64,000 nucleotides of DNA, from the NCBI GenBank assembly GCA_903813345.2, contig CAIIXF020000003.1:18492931-18556930 (forward strand), written 5' to 3'. This DNA comes from Owenia fusiformis. Its lineage: Eukaryota > Annelida > Polychaeta > Sabellida > Oweniidae. The translations under genes were made by a program, and so were the position numbers. A model generated the notes under the pieces. It ran no database searches. It was not told the origin of the DNA and saw only the letters and a program-made list of their open reading frames with translations. Each line of letters opens with the position of its first letter. The stretch's first letter is position 1. Below are positions 1 through 13,400 of the stretch, one piece after another.

Positions 1-1699
1 GATTTTAACCTCGAAAAAGCGCATACAACAGTTGGATGTATTTGTGGTGTTGTTTATTGAAAAGTACTCGCTCACTTTTGTTGCCCTTTATATCTCGTGT
101 CGTTTATAAGTGAATATTAGTTACGCAGTCAAACGATGCCCAACTTTTGAACATAGTACGGGAAATTACTTTGCTATACATACTCATCTAGTTTCTTGTG
201 GTACTCGAACTGCGAAAAACTGATTTTCACGCTTCTTTGACGTTGGAATGCTGTCTTTCAATGCATCGAAATAAGATCCAGTTGATTGAGTAAGAAATCG
301 TAATAATCTATCCCACCCCTCCTTTGCAAGACTAGCTCCTTAAATATGGTTGAATTCTAAATTCTTTATATGCATGTAACGTCCGATCGGGCTTTTGGCA
401 CTTAAAATGATAAATGACTGAGCCAACCTACTGGACTCCGTCTTATCATCAATTCATCTCTATACTAAAACGGTACTTCAAAAGTCCAATCAAAACAAAA
501 TGACATTATCAAAAAAGTCTCATGAAGTGAGGTTTTGGACATTGATACCCAAAGTGTCGTAAAAGGTCTTTATCGTCCCTTGTGTATCAGAAAGGAAAAA
601 TCAATAAGAAATTGCAAAATGTAAATTCTCAATTCTTAGCCATTGATCCATGCATTTTTATTGGGACACAATGTAAGACAAAATGTGAGGTTGAATATAG
701 GAGGTTCAAATATGATATAGTATTCAAGGTACTTTAGTGCCAACATTTACTTCATCCGTTTGCAAGATTAAAGTTTAGGTTTCAAAATGTCCGATTTGAA
801 AAATGAACCATCCATTTACTTTGTCGAAGTGCTATTATATGGTTATCATATCGATTTGACCGTCGATTTGTACAAAACGAATAGGGCATGTAGTATAGTC
901 ATTCGTTAGTTTGTCAACCGTTGATCTAAAACCTCAAAAAACATCGACATATTTGACATATAAGATAGACATAGTCATTAGCGAGGACACGATATGTAAT
1001 ACCATACGTAAATGGCCTTTGATCTATTGTGACTTTTAAAGTTCATAGATATAAAGGTATGCATGCTGAAATAGGATACGCACAATATCATGTGCTTGCG
1101 TGAGAGTCCAATAAATAAGGGGTTCTGCTTTAGAACTCGCATTGTCAAAGTTTAAGAATTTAACTTTGTAGTCTTGAACCCTGCGTCAGAAACAGACCAT
1201 ATCTTGTTAAAAGTTGTAGTTTTTTAATTTTGTGAATTCTAATCCATTCACATCTGTCATACCGAAAAAATCTCAAAGTGCCAAATTACACATTGGTTGC
1301 CTCCTTAATATGGAAATAGGTACACATCAAATGATTTCGAAATTAAAATAATTGTAGTTTCGAGAAGGAATGTACCCTGATGTCAACAGCCTAGAAGAGT
1401 ACACAGATCGGAGTACACTCGGAGCTTTTTTAAAATATAAAGTGATATCAAACTAGTAAAAATTGTTCTAAATACTGTGCATTGCCGAACGCATGTAGTG
1501 TGACGTGAACACAGGTGTCCCACTGGGCCACCACCTTGGATTTAATCAACATTTTCACAACATGACAGCATTCCATCCAAACTGGCCTATAATCAACAAC
1601 ATGACGTACCTCGTCAATACCAATTATCACCAACAAAAGACGCCGACTTTTTGACGAGATTTGACAAGTGTGATAATCGTATCGCTGTCTAATCATTCT
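1..1699. other. No gene seen
   Basis: AT-rich, with only short chance frames on either strand. No splice-linked coding segment or clear inverted repeat was found. Confidence 0.5.
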
Positions 1700-1794
1700 C
1701 ACTGGTCAGTATCAAGCGACGGTAACTGTCGTAACCTTCGCATCAAAGATGGCGGACGGTCACGGCCGTTACATTCGCTTGATACTGACCAGTG
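1700..1794. mobile_element. 95-bp MITE with CACTGGTCAG termini
   Basis: Inverted ends CACTGGTCAGTATCAAGCG enclose a short GC-richer core. The first seven bases equal those of the 462-bp element at 8219, suggesting the same transposase group. Flanks ATTCT/ACTCT are only approximately duplicated. Confidence 0.7.
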
Positions 1795-2039
1795 ACTCTA
1801 ATCAAGATTCCTACACTTAAAACCAAAGAGTTAGTGCAGTTAGTGTTGGATAAACGACGATTTAGAAATGAGAAGTCAAACCTCTCAAACAAACACTAGC
1901 GACATTGCATCATCATATTACAAATGGTTCTATTTTTCCCTTTTGTTTACAGATATGTACACAGTGCAAATACGGTTTCCATTCGTGATCCAGGCAATAT
2001 GTTGAATAAAATATCATATTTTGAATTACGCCCTTTACT

Positions 2040-2149
2040 CACACCGGAATAGCCTGACAACGGTAAAGTCAGATTGTGTCCGCGACGGTTATGTCCGCCA
2101 TTTGTGACAACGGTATCTGACTTTACCGTAGTCAGGATAGTCCGGTGTG
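2040..2149. mobile_element. 110-bp MITE with CACACCGGA termini and 5-bp TSD
   Basis: Imperfect inverted ends (CACACCGGAATAGCCTGACA against its mirror copy) are flanked by TTACT on both sides (2035-2039, 2150-2154). Internal segments ACAACGGTA and GTCAGAT also repeat. Confidence 0.75.
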
Positions 2150-2467
2150 TTACTAGAAGAGTACGCAGCAGGTTGTAAAACATCCTTCATCAAAGGACTT
2201 CATTTATGCCTAAATTCATACTTGTAAAATACCCTTGCAGCAAGGATGGTTGTAAAAGTTCCTGGATTTTAATGGAGCGATTTATCTGACATCTATAATC
2301 AGATATAGATGTATAGTATCAGAATCAGAACGACTTGAAAGGGAACATAAACAGGTTGATTGTATTGCCATCTTTTTATGAGTATACTTTCTATACCACC
2401 CTGCTTTTGTCTGCATATTTCAGATCCCTTTACGAATATCACAATTGAAATATCTTCCATCTATTGA

Positions 2468-3130
2468 ATGCTCTATATATATTTAATGTCTTTAAAAGAC
2501 AATGTTAAACTGTTAACGGATTCTCGAAGATTAGTTACCAAATTAGAGAAAGACAAAGTGAAACAAAGATGGACAGAGCCACTCATATCAGTTGCAGTTT
2601 CACAACTGTGTACCAGGTCATTGCGGCATCAATTCAATGAGACTGCACACAAACTGGCAGGGGGTGCCTTGGCCTTTGGAAAAATAAAATTTCATTCAAG
2701 TGATGTCAAGAATAGATTGATGGAAACTTCAAAAAATGACCAAAAAGTTCATAAAACATGGTGGTCCATAGGACGTCTTCATGAACATAACATCAAGTTT
2801 GGGCATGGAGCATCCCTTAGCACAAGAAGAGAAGTCACAAAGCGTCAAACACAACAGCATATGGGCCTCGTAACGATGAAAGTCCTGAAAGATACGCTTA
2901 GGAGGAGTTGGCCCCAGTGTTGATATCAATGGCCACATTGAAAATATCTCTTCGAGTAGTTCTATGTCAATTAGGTATCAGTCTACAAAATGTTCTTCAT
3001 ATCCTCGTTCAAATATTCAAATACATGTCGTTCTGGTTTTGAGATATTCCACCCTCTTATTTTCATCTCTCCTAAACTGCAACGTTGGTGATTTAAGTGT
3101 TTTCAGTCAATTCTTAATTATATATTGATT
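2468..3130 (+). pseudogene. Unidentified coding remnant, probably frameshifted
   Basis: An open frame of 151 codons (2468-2923) has coding-like composition: KLEKDKVKQRW, LCTRSLRHQFNET, HKTWWSIGRLHEH. It stops at WPQC in a CCCC run. Shifting one base there opens the frame for about 70 more residues (SVDINGHIENISSSS...). That pattern fits a processed or decayed gene fragment, or an internal exon of an unknown gene. No splice sites stand out and I do not recognise the protein. Confidence 0.35.
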
Positions 3131-3419
3131 ATAAACATTTTTATTTAAACTCATATACCTTATCCCAATAATTGTTGGGCAACTGATTGTAACAACCATA
3201 CAATAACTCTCGAGTATTATATAAAGAAATACTCTGAAAATGGTGTCATATATACACACAGACAAAAGGGATAATGAATATACGATTATACATAGATATC
3301 CTCTACCAATTAATCATGATTGTGTTTTGTTGTATAAGACGATCGATTTCAATATATGAAATGCGTATATCATGAGTATGCTGTTAAATAGATGCAATTA
3401 TTTATACCATTCTGTGCAT

Positions 3420-3603
3420 CATAGCCAGTGAATACGTCCATCCTAGAATGTCCGAACGATGGACGTATTTTTTGGAATGTAGGTCCGTCGAACATTAGAA
3501 ATAGCAGGAATGGTGGTTCGTATGGAAAATACGTCCGTAGGCCTAGTCATTTTCAAGTATATAATAGTCAGGAATACAAATGCCAAACTTATGGCGGGGA
3601 GTG
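3420..3603. mobile_element. Palindromic GGAC/GTCC repeat ending in a CACTCCCC-type terminus
   Basis: Short inverted segments (AATACGTCC, GTCCGTAGG) resemble the repeats at 29350 and 31240. The right end GCCAAACTTATGGCGGGGAG is one mismatch from the Stowaway-like terminus. It is probably a composite of two decayed elements. Confidence 0.4.
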
Positions 3604-3605
3604 TA

Positions 3606-4374
3606 TGCAGAAGACCATAATCCTGTCAAATGATATAATTATCATATCATCTTCATGAAAATTATCATCACCAATTACAATAGGTCGAAAATTAATGATT
3701 AATTTGATGAATTTTTGAAAATCGTCAATCCCATGTAATCCAATGGGAAATGGAGGGTTCGGGGCAAATCAGGAATCAGGATATCTTTTCAGTAAAAGAT
3801 TCAACAAAAAAATATTTTTATATAGAAAATTGAATTGTCTAAATTATTTGAACACTAAGTGTTTAGTTTATTTGATAAATACTAAAGTTACAGCGCTTCA
3901 AAGTCATTTTTGAAAATAGTTTTTCGCCTACTGTGTTATTTCAATAAGAGGGGTTTTTTGAAAAACAATTTTTACTTTAAAGCCCTATAATTTTGTAAAT
4001 CCTGAAGAAACATATCAAATTTTTGTTAAACAAAGTTAGCAAATTCAATTGCCTACCTAACTCGTATTTTTGCAAGGACTCGTATGGATGGATATTCTGT
4101 CATATGATTTGCGGCAAACCTACCATTTTCCATTGGTTAACATGGGAATGTAGAATTTCAAAAATTCGTCATATTTATCAACAATTTTCGACTTATTGTA
4201 ATTGAGGAAAAAATGAGAAAATTTGGAGTTATTGGAAATAAAGTCAAATTACGTTTCCATCAATAGTATTAGTATTTTCATCGCAGGTTAAGTAAATAAA
4301 AATTCAAAGGTAAAGAGGCTTTAACACGTAGTTCAATGGGGGAGAAAAGGTTGCCAAACTTATGGAGGGGAGTG
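3606..4374. mobile_element. Foldback-type element, left arm partly missing
   Basis: A long imperfect palindrome centred near 3970. The right arm ends with GCCAAACTTATGGAGGGG AGTG and TA, the terminus shared with the MITE at 18545. A second copy at 38305-39040 lacks the opposite half. The left boundary is uncertain. Confidence 0.6.
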
Positions 4375-6519
4375 TACGTTTTGGTACCACAGTGGTTACA
4401 ATACCCCAATCCAAGCAAAATATTCCACAACTTAGAGATACCGAGATTATTATAACTGCCTATTATTGTTTAACTGTAATAAACTTTTTTCCAGCTTCCG
4501 GTGTTTACAAATTACTTTTTAATCTAACGATGAATATTTTATACAATTTTCTAAGAAATGCATTTACAAAAAATTTCCATTTATCAATAGTCTTTGCATA
4601 TTAATGCCGATGCTTAGAGCGGAATTATGAACCAACAGCTTTAAGGCCAGTGTTTCTCAAACTCATGTTCAACAGTCTCTCCGATAATTTGATATCGACT
4701 CTTAAAAGAGAGCTTTATCCGCATCGTCTTTAGTTCAAGGTTCTGAACTTACATCTTTGTTACCCAATATCCAGTAGTCGACAATGGACACCACGCAGTA
4801 TTTCCACCTCTTCTAGTAATAAAGATGTTGTGAGTATTCGGATGACGCTAACTGACAAAAGAAGCATTATAACAATGACCCTAGATAGCTGACAAAAGGT
4901 ATTCTGTCAAAATGAAAACAGCTGTCGGTGCAACTCGGGATTTACATAATGATATTTTGAGAGCTTATGTAGTAGACAATCACACTTTACAGAATCGAAA
5001 AAAATAAAAATATTTATTCAAAATATTTTGATCCAACCTTGGGGTGCCTCGTGCGTTCTCCAGATCCACCAGTTCATCATCAATATCATTTCTGATATTG
5101 ACTAAAAAGCCTTGATGTCTCCATATGTTTGCCCCTTTTAGTGTTTGCATATAATAAACATTTGCATATGTTTGCAATTGCAACTTACCAGACAGCTGGA
5201 AGTGCAATTCTTGTGGCTAAACAACACCATAAACAAATGCTCTCCCATGTTTGCTTTACAATTTGCTACCTTTGGTGTTAGGCTAAAGTAATGAATTTGT
5301 ATATTGAGAAATTATGAAACGGTTTCCGGAAATATTGAATATGGCGAAATCAAATGAACGGATGCGGTATATCGATGTGTAAAATTTCATTTCGGGTGAA
5401 GTTTGTTGTTAAAAATCAGGACTTTTCAGGACTGTTGTAACAGATCTAGCTCAGCGAAACGGTTCCCAGTGTTCATTAGTCAATTGTCTAGCTTGCCATT
5501 ACAAGATAACGATACCGTGACCACATGGACTTTGAGAAATACGACACTGGAGAGAGCTACCACCATTAGACTATTTTCTTCTGTCTGTTTTATAAGCCAG
5601 TTTTAAAGTTATATCCAGTGTTCGACATTTACGACTTACTCCGAAAATGAAATCGTTATTTAAGATCGTTATTTATTGATACCGTTCGCGATATTAATTG
5701 GCTGCCGTATAATCAAATTGCAATGGCCTTATTTACTTACACAGGTGAGCAGATGCGCAGGTAATACATCATCTTCTCCTAATGGCATATTTTCCATTTC
5801 AGATTATTTTAACATGTTTGACTTCCGACGAAGGAAGCCAGCACCGGTCATATAAAATACACAGAGGGATAGTAATATCACTGATTTATTAGCTTTATAC
5901 AGGCACTAAAAGCCAGAAAAATTGATAAAAATACCAGAATTCTTAGAATAAATACAAGCTAGTCTTTACGACGGAGGCAATTGGTTTTTGGTTGAGATAG
6001 CATATAAATGAAGCAATTAAGGCTTATCCTGAGCTCAACGGTTGAAGTGGACTCGTTCAAGATGATCAGTCCCTCAAATGAGAGCCACAAACGGAAGGGA
6101 TATTTCCACTTTCCAGCAGTGCATGATTCATCAAGCTAGGGATGTATCTATATCTATATGAATATTAATGTTCTTTACTTACATTGTTTATGTAATATTG
6201 CAAATAAATACTACCTAGGGGATTACCTTTGATATGTACGGATGTTATCGACGGATTAGTCATCCTGGAGTATAAAAAGCTAGTTGCTAATACAAATAGG
6301 TAGTAAAGCCTTGTTTGGATACAATAAACCAAATCCGCGGATCTATACGGAATACATAATACAACGAGACGAGTTTCCGACAATACCAATACATTGATCA
6401 CGGGAATATACCATACAAAGTGGATATAACTATACAGTTTGTAAATAATTACAATAATTCATCAATAAATGTGGTATTATACAGCGAAGGTTAGGGTTGG
6501 ATTAAATTGATACAAACGA
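4375..6519. other. Upstream region of the RGK gene
   Basis: No coding frame stands out. It should hold the promoter and any 5' UTR exons of the RGK gene, but no TATA box or initiator can be singled out by eye. Confidence 0.4.
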
Positions 6520-7489
6520 ATGAAAAATAGCATGGATACACCACAAAGAGAACGGAAAGTAATTAACGGAGATGATAAACAAAACGACGATGGGCACGCA
6601 ATTCCGAAGTTTTATTTCGAGGATACGAGTAAAGAGTCTTCACCCGAGATTGTAATCGTCAATAGTGATGATGATTTACATCCAAAGCAAGGACAAAGCT
6701 GTTCTTTAGATGACAATATCGCTGGTTACGATGGTCACAGTTGCCATGAGAATATGGATAATCACCATAGTTACGGACAAGATCCTGACTTGATAAATAA
6801 TACCCAAACTTCACATTGTTACACGAGGAATGGATCAGTTAAACTTATTCGACACGATACTCCCGATTTCTCCTTTAGGAGACGACCGGGTTTTAATAAG
6901 GAGAACGAACTTGGGTTGCCAAGAAGTGGTTCATTGACAGACGTGAACGGACAAAATCAAGGACTTGCCCCGAATTCGGGTCCTCCCTCGCGGTCATCTT
7001 CTTGTCGGAGACGGAAGTCCCGTGTTGTTGAACTTCAGGAAGAAGCAGGACTCAATCTAAATAGACCTCAAAGTGTTGGTGATATTGCAACTTTATTCCC
7101 GAACAAACAACACAAACCCGTCACCCATAGCAACTCTGATAGCGACCTCTACCGAGTGAGAAGTTTTAAGATCACCAAAAAAGGACAGCTGATCAACCAA
7201 GGAGATTCTTGGAAATCATGGAGCAAAGAGAGTATTAATAGTACGTGTAGTTTAGAAAGCCAATACGGCGACACTGCTCAAATATTATGGGGCCTTGAGG
7301 GATACGGGACCCGACCTTCACAAGAGAAACATAAGACTGGTGAATCAGAAACACCTATACTCGACGAGGGGATTAAAGAACCGTCTGTATATAAAGTACT
7401 TGTGATGGGGAACGATGGGGTAGGAAAGAGTGCCCTTATGCAACAATTTACAACCTCCGAAGACATGTCTTACATGGAACCCAGCGAAG
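6520..7489 (+). CDS. RGK GTPase exon 1 (N-terminal extension and P-loop)
   Basis: This exon has 323 codons plus one base and ends GAAG|GTGAGT at 7489/7490. It encodes the whole serine- and asparagine-rich extension, the P-loop and the start of switch I (QQFTTSEDM). That split just after the P-loop is reasonable for RGK genes. The extension is long compared with vertebrate Gem or Rad (under 100 residues before the P-loop) but fits insect and mollusc RGKs. Confidence 0.9.
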
Positions 7490-10400
7490 GTGAGTGAAAC
7501 AATACAATCTTGAAACCCACGTGACCTCCAAGATCATTCCATATTGCCCTTTGCAATCGTTTGATTTCGCTTCTCAAAAGACAGCTTCGTCTTCCAACTT
7601 AAAATAGTCCTAAAATTAAGAAATGAATGGTTGGGGGCGGAGAAATCAGTGAAAATGATAGATTCATTAAGATTTCAGAGCACATTGAATATTTTGCTCA
7701 TAATTATGATCAACGCCGTATATCAAATTTGAGAGACCTGCCATTTTCTCCCTCCTTCAAAAAATTTTCATATCTAGAATTTTTAGGATTGTACATGTAG
7801 CTTCTCTTACCTTATACCATTTGCATTCGTTTTACCAAACTTCTTAAAAGATAGCTTCGTATTCACTTTTGAACTAATCTCTGCTCTCAGGGTACTTCAT
7901 AAAACGCTAACAAATGAGTGGACTTGATAGGGGATCAGCTTCATTCACTCGGTTGTGATCGTAACGTAGACCGAACCTGCGAAGATTATTGGGGTGGGGA
8001 ACGACAATAAATGATGTGTAAATATTCAAAATATTCCCCAAGGGAAAGTTGCCTGGCAACAAAAACATTTCTATCAACCCATCAGTCATCTCGAACCGAT
8101 TATAAAACAATATTATACAATAAACTGCGCCAAGGTGAATCCTCGTCTAACAATTTTTATTAATAACATCATATTCGAATTATGCTATGTGTGTCTATAT
8201 AAACAATAGATCTACTTTCACTGGTGATCCACTCGATTACGCTGGTTACCGAAACAGTTCGTTTTGGTAACAAAATGTCGGAACGTCGAAGGTACGATTT
8301 TTCTTTTTTCCTTATTTCACGCGTTGTAGGCAGAATCCCCACGACGTTTTTTCCCACAAACGTGTATCAGTATCATATGTTTTAGAAAAAGTTTATGTTT
8401 GCGAAAAAATAGCCCAGAAGACAACAGAATCGTCGGTTTAATTCCTCACTTAAGTTACATAAACGATCGACGATTCTGTTGTCTTCTGAACTATTTGTTC
8501 GCACATATGTACATTTTCTTAAACATATGATACTGATACACGTTTGTGTTAATGTCGTGGGAATTCTGCCTACAACGTGTGAAGTAAGGAAAAGAGAAAA
8601 ATCGTACCTTCGACGTTCCGACATTTCGTTACCAAAACGAACCGTTTCGGTAACCAGTGTAATCGAGTGGATCACCAGTGTACTTTAATAATGTTTGTAT
8701 TAATCTTCTGTAATTCTGACGATGCGTTCACTGGTAACTCATCCGGGTATGTGTTAGGTCATGGACCTAGATTTTTTAGTAATTTAGATTTTCTCTGAGG
8801 TACACACTTCATATAGTAATATAATAACGTAACTTATTTCTAATATTATAGAATTTATCACAGAGATCGAACAGAAATACCGTTTTTATCTACACGTGGG
8901 TAGCACAGAGTGAATCAAGTTTGTGGCCGCACATTGTCGTTAGATTAAAAGATCCAACGTTCGTTTAAATCATGTGTAGGCAAATTTTACTTTGACCATC
9001 CTTTTTGAAAGACGTACAGTTAGTCAGTATGAGGACGAAATTCTTTGAGAGCTTCTTCTTCTACTGGAACTTTATTCCCCGTATCAACGATAAATGCCAT
9101 TCAAGCATTCTAATGCTGACCAAACGTGAGAGTAGGTACTAAAACTCTCTCGGAAACGTTGTTTCTGCTTTATTGGTATATTTCATGCAGAAAATAATAA
9201 CGCCGCAAAAAGGAAAAAAGAGCGACTCTATGAGACGAGATTAATATTATTTACACACCTTTGATTTAAATCTAAAATCGCCATTTATATTCAACAGACG
9301 GGCAAATGAATAAATAAATAATTGTATGAATGCATTTAAATATATGAATAACTTAACAATCCAAACATGAATAAATACATAATTAAATGGTGTATTGTAA
9401 ATGAATGTACAATTAAATCGTACATAATACACATTACACAAAATGAAATTTCACCCTGAGCGAGTAAAGGGTAGGCACTGAATCCTTACGTCGCTCAACC
9501 TTCAACCATCGGAGAGACACGATCGAGTTACTATGGCAACTTAAGGGGTCAGTGTTGCATGAATGATTCCTGCAATGTTATTAACAAGATAAACTCTGAT
9601 TTTACCTCCAGCTGTAATCTAATCGTGAAAATACCACTTTATAACACATTCGTTTTCTTTTAATTCCATCATGCTGAACTGCTTTTAATTAATAAATCCA
9701 TGTTCCCGTGTTCTTTAATACAGATTAGAATAACGAACGTCAATTTTTTATCGTTTTGTCGTTCATCGTCAACATACGAGAACGATAAGCAGAAAATAAA
9801 CTTTGGAAGCAATCGATTTAAACAATTACATTTATGTAGCAATAAATTAATGGAGATACTTTATTGAGAAAAATTAGTTGATCTTTCGAAGATTTATTTC
9901 ATCGAATGCTAATGGCAATTGAACATTTTTTACTTACCAATTTTGACCAAGGCAAAGCCTCTAAAACCATTTTTCTTGACATTGCAGCTGCTTTTGACCG
10001 TGTTCCGCATAACTTACTTATACACAAACTAAGGGCCTACGGTATTCATGGACAACTTCTAAATTTATTAAAATCATATCTGACAAATAGGCGGTTTTTT
10101 GTAAACATTGCTGGTGAGTCATCAGTAACAACTGAAGCAGGCTTCCTAAACTGTGGCGTGCCACAGGGATCAATCTTAGGCCCACTTCTATTTATTTTAT
10201 ACATTAATGACCTTCCTGATAATGTAAACTCCAAATGCTATATCTATGCAGATGACACATCTCTTCATTTTATTTTTGACCCCAAAAAGCCCCAAGAAAT
10301 TGATGAACTAGTTAAATCTGATCTAACTGAGATAGAAAATTGGTCCAAATTGTGGAAATTACAATTTAAACCAGAAAAGAGCTGTGAAGTTATTTTCCAT

Positions 10401-13400
10401 GGAGTTAGAGCAAATCCTGAAAATGTAAGCAAATCCTTTCTAAGTGACTCTGAAATTGAAAGAACAAATGTACATAAACACCTTGGATATACTTTTGATC
10501 ATAATCTGACCAATCAAAACCATATTGAAGAAATATATAATAAAGTTAGGAAAATGATTAATCCCCTGAAGAACCTTAAAACAAAGTTAAACTCAAGAGA
10601 TCTGGAAACGCTTTTCAACTCATTTATAAGACCTCATTTTGATTATGGTACTGCTATTTTTAACACTGCATCAAAATATCTTCTAAATAGACTTGATCAA
10701 ATTTATTATCAGGCTGCTCTTTTGTGCTCTGGTTGTCTTCATGGCAGTAATACTGATAAAGTTTTGAATCTCCTTCAATGGCCTTCTCTAGACACAAGAA
10801 GAAAAATGCAAATTAACAACTTAATGTTTAAAGTTGTAAATGGTCCAAATCCACTCTTTTTAGATGAAATTTTTGATAAATTCAAAAATCAGGGAACACG
10901 CAATCTGCGTGATAGATCTGACTTTAATTTACCAACCAGGTGCTCAAAGAGGTTCTTGAATTCATCAGTTCCATCAGCAATATCAAACTGGTCACGACTA
11001 CCAAAACGATTACGTAATTTGAAAACTCTCCAATCCTTTAAAAAACACCAAAAGATTTTGTTTAAAAACCAAGAAAGTTTTATTAGCACCTCCAAACTCA
11101 ATCTAAAAAGATCTCATGAAATTTTGATTAACCAATTTAGAGCTGATCTTCTTTTCAAAGCCCAACTTTATGCTCACAACTTTACTTATGTTGAGAATCC
11201 AAACTGTAAATGTGGAGCCCCCCAGACAGAAAAACACTTCTTCTTTCAGTGTCCCCTTATTAAAGAAAAGATAACAAAATTAAAAACTGATATTATTAAT
11301 ATAACTGGACTATCAGATAAACATTTAACTCAGAATGATCTCCTTTACTTAATGAAACATGGCTCTGACAATATTTCCCTTGATCTAAATTCACATCTCC
11401 AAACCTCAATCGCTGAATTCATTGAAATGAACCTATAACGTTTTCCCCTCCCTACATACTATATATACTATACTTTATTTTATATTATCCACACTTAATA
11501 TTTCCACCCCATGGCCAACCACAAGTGCAGAGTGAACCCCTTGACCTAATCATAATTTTGTATTTTGTGCTATTAATGTACCCTTCTATAATGCCTTCGG
11601 GCGACTGAAGGGATTTATATTATGATATTTTTATGAAGCAATAAATATTTCTTAATAAAAAAAAAAAAAAAAAAATTTCATCGAACGAGAATTAATAAAT
11701 GCGACTTGAGCAATTTTGCTGAAGAGAATTCAGGCAATTACGTTCGGTTTTATCATGTAACAGACGATAAAGGTGTATGGTAGTTTTGATAATTGTGCAG
11801 AACGCATTTATTTAGCTTAAAATATATTATTGATAATTGGGTGTAAATTATAGACATTATATGAGAAGATATGGTTCGATATTCAGCCATGAACCAAATT
11901 GGACATCCAAGATGATATGTGTGTTTATTGAGCGTGCAATTCATGAATGTTCGGGGAATTCCTATATCATTTAAATGTCACGGTCGTTACGTTTTACAAG
12001 TTATGTTGTTATTTACCAGGATATTCAAGAAACATTTATCTTATTTACCCTTCTATTCTTTTTCTTCACTAATATCTTACGTAATAGGAACCCGACGCAT
12101 TACCGCACAATTGCTTCTAAAAGATACTATACTTAGAAATACAATGGATTTCAATGGCTGCAATTACAAGATAATTTACGAAGAATATCATCAGAAATTA
12201 TCAACGTTTACTTCCACGATTTTCCTAATATCATCTTTATTGGCAATTCTATAAGATTAATGTAAGGTTTAAGTCAGTAAGTTATTAAGTACTATCTGGA
12301 GTACACCGCCCAAAATGTAAGTGAATGAGGATGACCCTTCCAAATCCCCCCTCCCTCCAAAACCACAATCTCCAATTGAGCTTAAAAACTGATAATTGAA
12401 GACCAAAATAATCAAACCCAGAGATGCTAGATATATAGTCTCAACATCATATTTTTGATAAAGTACCAATTTATATATTTTATCATATACGTCTAGATAT
12501 TGACACTGGTAAAACAAAAAATGTTTTACTCAAATCAAGAAAATTCCAGATAAGGCAGTTCCCAAAGCCTCAAGATGATAAAACATATCTCATTTTCCGC
12601 AATGAAATTTCTAGAAAAAATTGAATATTTAATGCGTATCAGACTGTTAATCTCTAGATAGAATGGTAAATTGAACATCACAATGAAGACGTGTTGCAGA
12701 TTTGGTAAGATACATGTTCGTGACTCAAAGGATGTCTTTATGTCCTCGTGTCAAACGGTAGTTAAAACTAATCGATATGGAGATTGAATGCGAAGTGTCC
12801 ATTTGTGTAGACGATTCGGCGTTCACAATTGTTAAACTTAAAGCAGTTAGGACATGCATCAATCATATTTACTCATATCATCAGATCATCTGATAAAATA
12901 GCATGTTTAGGGTTCTTGAGTTTTTGCTATGATTAAGATTCGCAAATACTGACGTCTGCATCCCAAAATGACGTCATACTCTGCCCATTACTGGTGTTAG
13001 TCATAAGTCTGGATTGAGTAATATGTAATAAATACACTCCCTTTCAAAAGTTTAGAAATCAGAAGTCCTCCTTCAGATCAGGGTTAAAGTTTGTTCACGT
13101 TCTGTGGTTTTATCAAAGACATTTAGATGTGTTGCCAATGTCTGGAAGAACCATTTGTGTCCCGCTGTAATAAAAGCGCTTCCAATAAATAAATAAAAAA
13201 TATACCGATCAATTAATAGAATTAAAAAAATCCAAACATAATCAGGTTTTAACAGGTTATTCGACTTCTGATTGCCAAATCTTATATGCAGGGGGTGTAT
13301 TTAGGTGAAATATGTGAGTTAGATAAGGTATCGGTGATATCTTACGAAACAGTTTATAAAATTGGACTAATGATGATTTCCATAGAGAAGACGATTGTAA

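Noticed and set aside
8169-8688. Pairs of 60-97 codon frames around 8.2-8.7 kb
   Set aside because: They are mirror translations of the arms of the hairpin element and carry no domain.
13031-13200. TACACTCCCTTTC as another Stowaway-type MITE
   Set aside because: No inverse terminus follows. The A-rich end suggests an old retro-insertion but no target duplication is visible.
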